Below are positions 59,256 through 64,000 of a stretch of DNA of 64,000 bases, piece by piece. The position numbers and the translations under genes are program-made. Each line of letters opens with the position of its first letter. Position 1 is the first letter of the stretch. The notes under the pieces are model-generated. The model saw nothing but the letters and a program-made list of their open reading frames with translations. It ran no database searches and was not told where the DNA came from. Source of the stretch: Planctomycetota bacterium (GTDB taxonomy: Bacteria > Planctomycetota > B15-G4 > SIAN01); assembly GCA_028289345.1 (NCBI GenBank), contig JANQQL010000042.1, positions 186,001-250,000 on the forward strand, written 5' to 3'.

Positions 59256-59616
59256 GGATCCTCACGCCGAGGGCCATCGAATCGACTGAGCAATTTCGGC
59301 TCATGCGCGCCACGTCCGGGGCGAGGAACTCTTCCTTTCCTGGGCGGGCTCGGGCAACTCCCGCTTTGTGGCCAAGTGGCATGACGTTTGTAGTTCTTCG
59401 AACCGTTCTGAAGTTCGCAAGAACACATCCGTGAGTCTCGATTCTATTACGAGAGAAGGGTGCCCATCCCGCGGCGAGGCTCATGGAAAGCCCAGGAGAG
59501 GGGCGGCTCTGCCGCCCCTTTTCCATTCCATTCGTTCGAATGGTTCGGAGTCGGATGCTCGCAGTCCGTGATGGATGGCTCGGAGTCGAAAGGCGCTCGT
59601 TCCGATATCGGCGAAC
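59256..59616. other. Intergenic region
   Basis: 361 bases between the receiver-like gene and the end of the FabZ-like gene. Apart from the terminator at 59499-59522 no gene is evident. The distance from the receiver stop to that terminator (~245 bases) is long, leaving room for an undetected small RNA or peptide. Confidence 0.4.
59499..59522 (+). terminator. Intrinsic terminator, plus strand
   Basis: GGGGCGGC (59500-59507) / GCCGCCCC (59511-59518), loop TCT, followed by TTTT. Ends transcription from the receiver-like gene or from an unrecognised transcript between 59256 and 59499. Confidence 0.75.
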
Positions 59617-60099
59617 TCAGGTGGGAACAATCATGCCCGTGATGATGGCCTCGAAGACGAGCTTGCCATCCACGTAGCCCTGAGTGTCGTACATGCCGAG
59701 CTTGCGGCGCAACTTGCGACCTTTCACCATGACGATGAACACGTCGCCGGGAACCACCGTGCCGCGGAATCGAACGGCGTCGACGCTAGCAAAGCCAAAG
59801 AAGCCATGATTGTGCTGAGCCACGGCGAATGCATAGCCACAAAGCTGGGCCGCGGTTTCGATCATCAGTACGCCGGGAAACAGAGGGCGTTCCGGAATGT
59901 GACCGGGAACCCAGAACTCGTCGTCACCAAGAGTCTTGTATCCGACGCAAATGCCCTTGTCTTCGTCCATGTGCAGAATGCCGTGCAACATGGAGAACTC
60001 ACCGCGCTGGGGAATCTGAGCTTCGATCTCTTCCTTGCCGGCAATGGCATCCTCGGGGCGAAACGAGGACGGGTCGAGAATGGGCGCAGTCGCTGGCAT
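59617..60099 (-). CDS. FabZ-like 3-hydroxyacyl-ACP dehydratase
   Basis: 160 residues, hot-dog fold. GHIPERPLFPGVLMIETAAQLCGY matches the FabZ motif GHFPxxPVMPGVLxxEAxAQ with its His; FFGFASVDAVRFRGTVVPGD matches the second conserved block. The strands before the His (HGILHMDEDKGICVGYKTLGDDEFW) diverge from canonical HRYPFLLVDRV, so it may be a paralogue acting on a specialised acyl chain. It lies 4 bp after a carboxypeptidase-regulatory-domain gene on the same strand, an unusual partner. Confidence 0.82.
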   Translation of the reverse strand: MPATAPILDPSSFRPEDAIAGKEEIEAQIPQRGEFSMLHGILHMDEDKGICVGYKTLGDDEFWVPGHIPERPLFPGVLMIETAAQLCGYAFAVAQHNHGFFGFASVDAVRFRGTVVPGDVFIVMVKGRKLRRKLGMYDTQGYVDGKLVFEAIITGMIVPT

Positions 60100-60103
60100 C
60101 GGA

Positions 60104-61261
60104 TCACCGTGGGGTAAAGGTCAGGGTCTTGACGACTTCCTTCGGGAGCGCGTCTCCTTCGTTGACGTAGACCTCGTCTTCCAGAGGCGAGTACCCGGTG
60201 GCTCGAATCGTCATCTTATACTGACCACCGCTCAGGAACTTCAGATAAGCCAGTCCGTTGATGTCCGAGAACGCCGTCCGGGACTGGGAGTTTTCCTCAC
60301 CGGTGAGAGTGACCCGGGCACGAGGAATCGGCGGGCCGTCCTCCCGCACGACCATGACCTTCAGCGTGGCCCGTCGATCCAGGCGGAACGACTTGTCGAG
60401 GTGTTTTTCCTCGCCCAAGTAGAACTCCGGGTGGGACGTTCCGGGGTCGCCGATCGGACCCGCGGACATGGTGTAGACACCCGTGGGCAACTTGGTGAAC
60501 TCGAAGTGACCGGAGCCATCGGTCTTGGCAAGTCGACGCTGGGGATACTTCTGTCCCGGATCCAACTTCACGGGCTTGAGGAACACTTCCATGCCGTCGA
60601 GGGGCATTCCGAAGTTGTCGACCACGGTTCCTTCGATCCACGCCCCACGATCCAGCATTGCCAAGAAGTCGTCGGCGCGCTGCGGAATCTTGACCCCTTC
60701 GCGAACGTAGTCCTTGTGGGTCAGCGTTTTGATCTTCAGGTTGTAGATGCCGGGCTGTTGCTCCGTGATGCGGAACTTCCCATTGCGATCGCGAAACTTC
60801 TGGGAGCGCCAACGAGGGGCCACGGTTTCCAACTCTCCCTCGGACTCGGGAATCAAAAACACTTCGAAGAAGACCACGGGTTGACCGGAGGCCTTGTCCT
60901 GAACCGTGCCGAGAAACTCGAACTCACCGCGTTCCTGATCGTTCGCGGTGGGCATGACCGGGGTTTCATCGTGGCGTTGCGGCGAGGGATTGTCTGGCGA
61001 AGGTTGCTCGGGGGCCGCGGAGGCTGTTCGCGACGAGTCGAGAGTGACCGAGGGGGTCGGAGAGGGATCAGGGGTTGTGGGGGAGGGACTGTCCGAGCTT
61101 GTGACTGCCGGCGCAGACCTCTTTCCCTGATCCGTCTGTAGGAAATGCCAGCCCGCATAGGCGAGTCCGAGAACGACCGCGACACCGAGCACCCCCACGA
61201 GCAAGAGGGAGCTGGACTGTCCGCGACAATTCGAAAACGGGAGATTCGTGCGCTTCTTCAT
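60104..61261 (-). CDS. Membrane-anchored protein with carboxypeptidase-regulatory-like repeats
   Basis: 385 residues from ATG 61261. A single membrane helix at ~19-41 (SLLLVGVLGVAVVLGLAYAGWHF) is followed by a Ser/Thr/Pro linker to ~100, then three CarboxypepD_reg-like beta-sandwich modules: ~105-190 (DKASGQPVVFFEVFL; GIYNLKIKTLTHKDY), ~195-275 (IEGTVVDNFGMPLDGMEVFL; LPTGVYTMSAG) and ~290-380 (RVTLTGEENSQSRTAFSDINGLAYLKF; YKMTIRATGYSPLED). Such modules usually mediate adhesion or binding outside the membrane. The frame is open to 61459 but that extension lacks coding character. Confidence 0.8.
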   Translation of the reverse strand: MKKRTNLPFSNCRGQSSSLLLVGVLGVAVVLGLAYAGWHFLQTDQGKRSAPAVTSSDSPSPTTPDPSPTPSVTLDSSRTASAAPEQPSPDNPSPQRHDETPVMPTANDQERGEFEFLGTVQDKASGQPVVFFEVFLIPESEGELETVAPRWRSQKFRDRNGKFRITEQQPGIYNLKIKTLTHKDYVREGVKIPQRADDFLAMLDRGAWIEGTVVDNFGMPLDGMEVFLKPVKLDPGQKYPQRRLAKTDGSGHFEFTKLPTGVYTMSAGPIGDPGTSHPEFYLGEEKHLDKSFRLDRRATLKVMVVREDGPPIPRARVTLTGEENSQSRTAFSDINGLAYLKFLSGGQYKMTIRATGYSPLEDEVYVNEGDALPKEVVKTLTFTPR

Positions 61262-61476
61262 CGGATTTACCGTAGCGGGGTCCGCGGAGGTCCGCAACAC
61301 AGGCTCCGTGGTGGAGACGTGCGTCGCGAGGTCGGCGGGGAGGGAATCCACCAAGACCCCGATCGTCGACCAACCGGGAACGTGACGCAGAGGCCTGCAG
61401 CAGGGCTTTTTCAACAGCCTGCTACAATGCTCGATTCTCCCAAGGTTGTTGTCCCGCACTCTCCGAGGCAGTCCCG

Positions 61477-63951
61477 TTGAGCGTCGAAGATCCCGATTCG
61501 ATTTCCGCCGAGCCGATCGAGGCGGAGGCCAACCCGGAAACCCCGGCGGAGCCCGAAACCTCGGTGCCCGCCCAGGCGGCCCTCGTTCCGCGACGAGATC
61601 GATACCCGCGGAACCTGTTCCTGGTCTCGGCTCCCGGAGCCGTGTTGTTTCCCGACCTCACGGTGCCACTGGCGCTTCACGAGCCGTGGGCCGAGCGAGC
61701 GGTGATTCAGGCTCGAAGTCAGTCGGAGTGGATTGGGATGGTGATTCAATCCACGCCGCTCGCGGGAGAGGGCCCGCCGGATCCGGAAGGCATTCCCCGC
61801 ATTGGGTGTCTGGCCCGGATCGTCCGCGAGATCCAGCTGCCCGACGGCAACCGGACCTACCTCTTCCAGGGCGTTCGCCGGTTCCACGTGGACCGCTTTC
61901 TGCGCAAAGCTCCGTACCTCATCGCCAAAGTCTCGTATCCAGACGAACAACCTGCCGCCGATGACGAGTCCGAAGCCATGGCGCGCAACGTCCGGATCCT
62001 GTTGAAGGAACTGATCGAAGCCACTCCCCATGCGACCGAGGAAATGGGAATCGCGGCGCTCAATATCGAACGGGCGGGGCCCCTGGCGGACTTTGCCAGC
62101 GCCTACTTCGTCAAGGAAGTCGAGGTTCGCACCAAGTTGCTGGCCGAGTTGCGGGTCAAAACCCGGCTGCGCATGGTCAATGAGCTCTTGCTGAAGGAGC
62201 GGCACATTCTCGACCTGGGACACAAGATCCAGGAAGAGATTCGAGAGAAAATCGAAGAGCGACAACGCGAGTTCTTCCTGCGGGAACAACTGCGTTCCAT
62301 CCGTCGCGAACTGGGCGAAGAGAAAGACGAGCAAGCACTCGAGGTCGAAAGCTTCGAAAAGCAGCTCGAAGAAAAAGAGGTGCCCGATCACGTTCGCGAC
62401 CGAGCTCGAGAAGAACTGCGTCGCTTGCGCGTGATCCCCCAGGAGAGTCCCGAGTCGGGACTGTTGCGTGGCTATCTCGAGTGGCTCTTGGGTTTGCCAT
62501 GGGGATTGGAAACCACCGACACTCAAGACCTCGCCCACGCCCGTGACGTCCTCGAAGGCGACCACTCGGGTCTCGAGGAGATCAAGGAACGCATTGTCGA
62601 GTTCCTGGCGGTTCGCCAACGAGTGCCTGGACACAAAGGGCAGATCCTGTGTTTCGCGGGGCCCCCGGGAGTGGGCAAGACGTCGTTGGGGCGTTCCATC
62701 GCCGATGCTCTTGGTCGGAAGTTCATTCGAATCTCTCTCGGCGGAGTTCATGACGAAGCGGAGATCCGTGGTCACCGCCGCACCTACATCGGTTCCTTGC
62801 CAGGAAGAATCGTCCGCGGTTTGAAGACGGCCGGCACGATGAACCCGGTGTTCGTGTTGGACGAACTTGACAAAGTGGGCCAGGACTTTCGCGGCGATCC
62901 AAGTTCCGCATTGTTGGAGGTATTGGATCCCGAGCAGAACTCGACCTTCTCTGACCATTACTTGGAAGTGCCGGTCGACTTGTCACGGGTGTTCTTCATT
63001 GCGACGGCCAACGAGATCGGTGCGGTCCCGCCGGCTTTGCGCGACCGTCTCGAAGTGATCGAAATGTCCGGTTACGTCACCGAAGAGAAGCTCGACATCG
63101 CCCGCCACTTCCTGATTCCCAAACAACTGGAAAACCACGGCTTGAAGAGGAGTGAGCTGTCGATTCGCCCGGCGGTGGTTCGCACCATCGTGGAGCAGTA
63201 CACGCGGGAAGCGGGAGTGCGTGGACTCGAGAAGTCTTTGGCGCGGCTGTGTCGAAAGGCGGTCACCGTGCTGGCATCGGAGAAGGAGTCGCGGGTGTCG
63301 GTCACGACCCGCAACTTGACCGAGTACCTGGGCGTCCCGCGCTTTCCGAAAGAGCGTCGGCGCAAAGCCCTGTCTCCCGGGGTGGCGACGGGGCTGGCCT
63401 GGACTCCGGTGGGTGGCGAAGTCCTGGAGGTGCAGGTTCGAGAGCTGCCGAAGGCGGCGCGCTCGCTCGAGGTCACGGGCATGTTGGGGGATGTCATGCT
63501 GGAATCGGCTCGGATCGCCGTTTCCTTGGTGACTGGGCAGGCCAAGTCTCTCGAGGTTTCGTCCCCGAATCTCAAAGAGCAAGGCCTCCACATCCACGTG
63601 CCGGCGGGGGCGGTGAAGAAGGACGGTCCGTCTGCCGGGATCACCATGGCGACTGCGCTGGTCTCCTATCTGCGGCAGACTCCTGTTCGAGCCACTCTGG
63701 CCATGACCGGGGAAGTGACCTTGACTGGACAAGTCCTTGCCGTGGGCGGAATCCGCGACAAAATCCTGGCCGCCCGCCGCTATGGAATCACCGAGGTCGT
63801 CTTGCCGGCGCCGAATCGGCAGGACGTCGAGGAGATTCGCCCGGAACTGGTGAAAGGCATGAAGTTTCATTTCGTCGAAGAGTTCGACGAGGTGGTCGGT
63901 TTGGCGTTCCGAGGACAAAAAAGGGCGCGGGCCGGGGGAATCCGAGGATGA
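61477..63951 (+). CDS. lon: ATP-dependent Lon protease
   Basis: 824 residues. N-terminal substrate-binding domain (~45-245, NLFLVSAPGAVLFPDLTVPL), coiled coil (~245-340), AAA+ module with Walker A GPPGVGKTS and Walker B FVLDELDKVG, and a C-terminal Ser-Lys protease with Ser719 in KDGPSAG and Lys762 in GGIRDK (43 residues apart, as in E. coli Lon). Degrades misfolded and regulatory proteins in the cytoplasm. TTG start with GAGG 9-12 bases upstream. An acidic ~40-residue N-terminal extension precedes the domain. Upstream, TACAAT (61423-61428) could be a -10 box, without a fitting -35. Confidence 0.96.
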   Translation: MSVEDPDSISAEPIEAEANPETPAEPETSVPAQAALVPRRDRYPRNLFLVSAPGAVLFPDLTVPLALHEPWAERAVIQARSQSEWIGMVIQSTPLAGEGPPDPEGIPRIGCLARIVREIQLPDGNRTYLFQGVRRFHVDRFLRKAPYLIAKVSYPDEQPAADDESEAMARNVRILLKELIEATPHATEEMGIAALNIERAGPLADFASAYFVKEVEVRTKLLAELRVKTRLRMVNELLLKERHILDLGHKIQEEIREKIEERQREFFLREQLRSIRRELGEEKDEQALEVESFEKQLEEKEVPDHVRDRAREELRRLRVIPQESPESGLLRGYLEWLLGLPWGLETTDTQDLAHARDVLEGDHSGLEEIKERIVEFLAVRQRVPGHKGQILCFAGPPGVGKTSLGRSIADALGRKFIRISLGGVHDEAEIRGHRRTYIGSLPGRIVRGLKTAGTMNPVFVLDELDKVGQDFRGDPSSALLEVLDPEQNSTFSDHYLEVPVDLSRVFFIATANEIGAVPPALRDRLEVIEMSGYVTEEKLDIARHFLIPKQLENHGLKRSELSIRPAVVRTIVEQYTREAGVRGLEKSLARLCRKAVTVLASEKESRVSVTTRNLTEYLGVPRFPKERRRKALSPGVATGLAWTPVGGEVLEVQVRELPKAARSLEVTGMLGDVMLESARIAVSLVTGQAKSLEVSSPNLKEQGLHIHVPAGAVKKDGPSAGITMATALVSYLRQTPVRATLAMTGEVTLTGQVLAVGGIRDKILAARRYGITEVVLPAPNRQDVEEIRPELVKGMKFHFVEEFDEVVGLAFRGQKRARAGGIRG

Positions 63952-63988
63952 TGGGATGGCTTTCCTTTCGCTGGGCCGTGGAGACTTC

Positions 63989-64000
63989 ATGAACACTGAT
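63989..64000 (+). CDS. Start of next gene (cut by window edge)
   Basis: ATG at 63989 with GGAG 5-6 bases before it opens a frame reading M-N-T-D before the sequence ends, 37 bp after lon. Too short to identify. Confidence 0.35.

Noticed and set aside
61391..61428. Promoter of lon from TACAAT plus a GCAGCAGGGCT...AGCCTGCTAC hairpin
   Set aside because: No -35 at proper spacing; the near-palindrome may be a fragment of a common dispersed element. Kept only as a remark in the lon entry.

Overview
The window is 64 kb of GC-rich bacterial chromosome, densely coded on both strands, with no phage, plasmid or transposase genes. Gene content points to a Gram-negative-type, respiring bacterium: a secretin, LPS-type kinases and glycosyltransferases, complex I subunits, a multiheme cytochrome and a TRAP transporter. 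Several families here are often met in Planctomycetota-like genomes (secreted FG-GAP/VCBS propellers, a divergent RNase HII-like protein, N-acylornithine-type carbamoyltransferase). That placement is inference from gene content, not a demonstrated assignment.

Layout. 0-4 kb: end of a secretin gene, then a minus-strand group of an ATP-grasp ligase and two cyclophilins. 3.9-6.9 kb: nuoB-nuoC-nuoD-nuoI. 7-9.4 kb: a possible small membrane protein, a tRNA with CAU anticodon, a 1-kb non-coding stretch, HU and ruvC. 9.4-14.6 kb: ispDF, then a TRAP transporter (TatT-like lipoprotein, DctP, fused DctQM). 14.8-19 kb: an envelope glycan cluster (GT4, tandem WaaP-like kinase, GT4). 19-21.6 kb: a membrane protein and an octaheme cytochrome c. 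22-24.2 kb: an endonuclease III with a basic tail and a GT2. 24.5-27.7 kb: a COG2403-type P-loop protein, an N-acylornithine carbamoyltransferase and a GNAT enzyme, probably for arginine synthesis. 27.8-29.2 kb: HDOD/GGDEF-like regulator. 29.3-36.5 kb: a tightly coupled operon of ABC ATPase, permease, PDZ lipoprotein and three secreted propeller proteins.

36.5-47.4 kb: a secreted protein with two Cys-less amidotransferase-like domains, GNAT plus class-III aminotransferase, a serine hydrolase with TPRs, a chemoreceptor with a C-terminal PAS, and an 11-repeat FG-GAP protein. Four copies of a 120-165 bp hairpin-forming repeat lie between 42.7 and 50.6 kb; the last two share a 40-bp direct repeat and bracket a less GC-rich islet with an HTH-TIR-TPR protein (candidate defence gene) and a second CAU tRNA. 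50.7-64 kb is mostly housekeeping: a degenerate sigma-54-type regulator, RNase D-like, ceramidase-like, glmS preceded by a candidate glmS ribozyme, DUF309, RNase HII-like, receiver-like, FabZ-like, a carboxypeptidase-regulatory-domain protein and Lon.

The most unusual items are the glmS ribozyme candidate with a large internal insertion, the hairpin repeat family with compensatory base changes, the six-gene ABC/PDZ/propeller operon, and the HTH-TIR-TPR islet.
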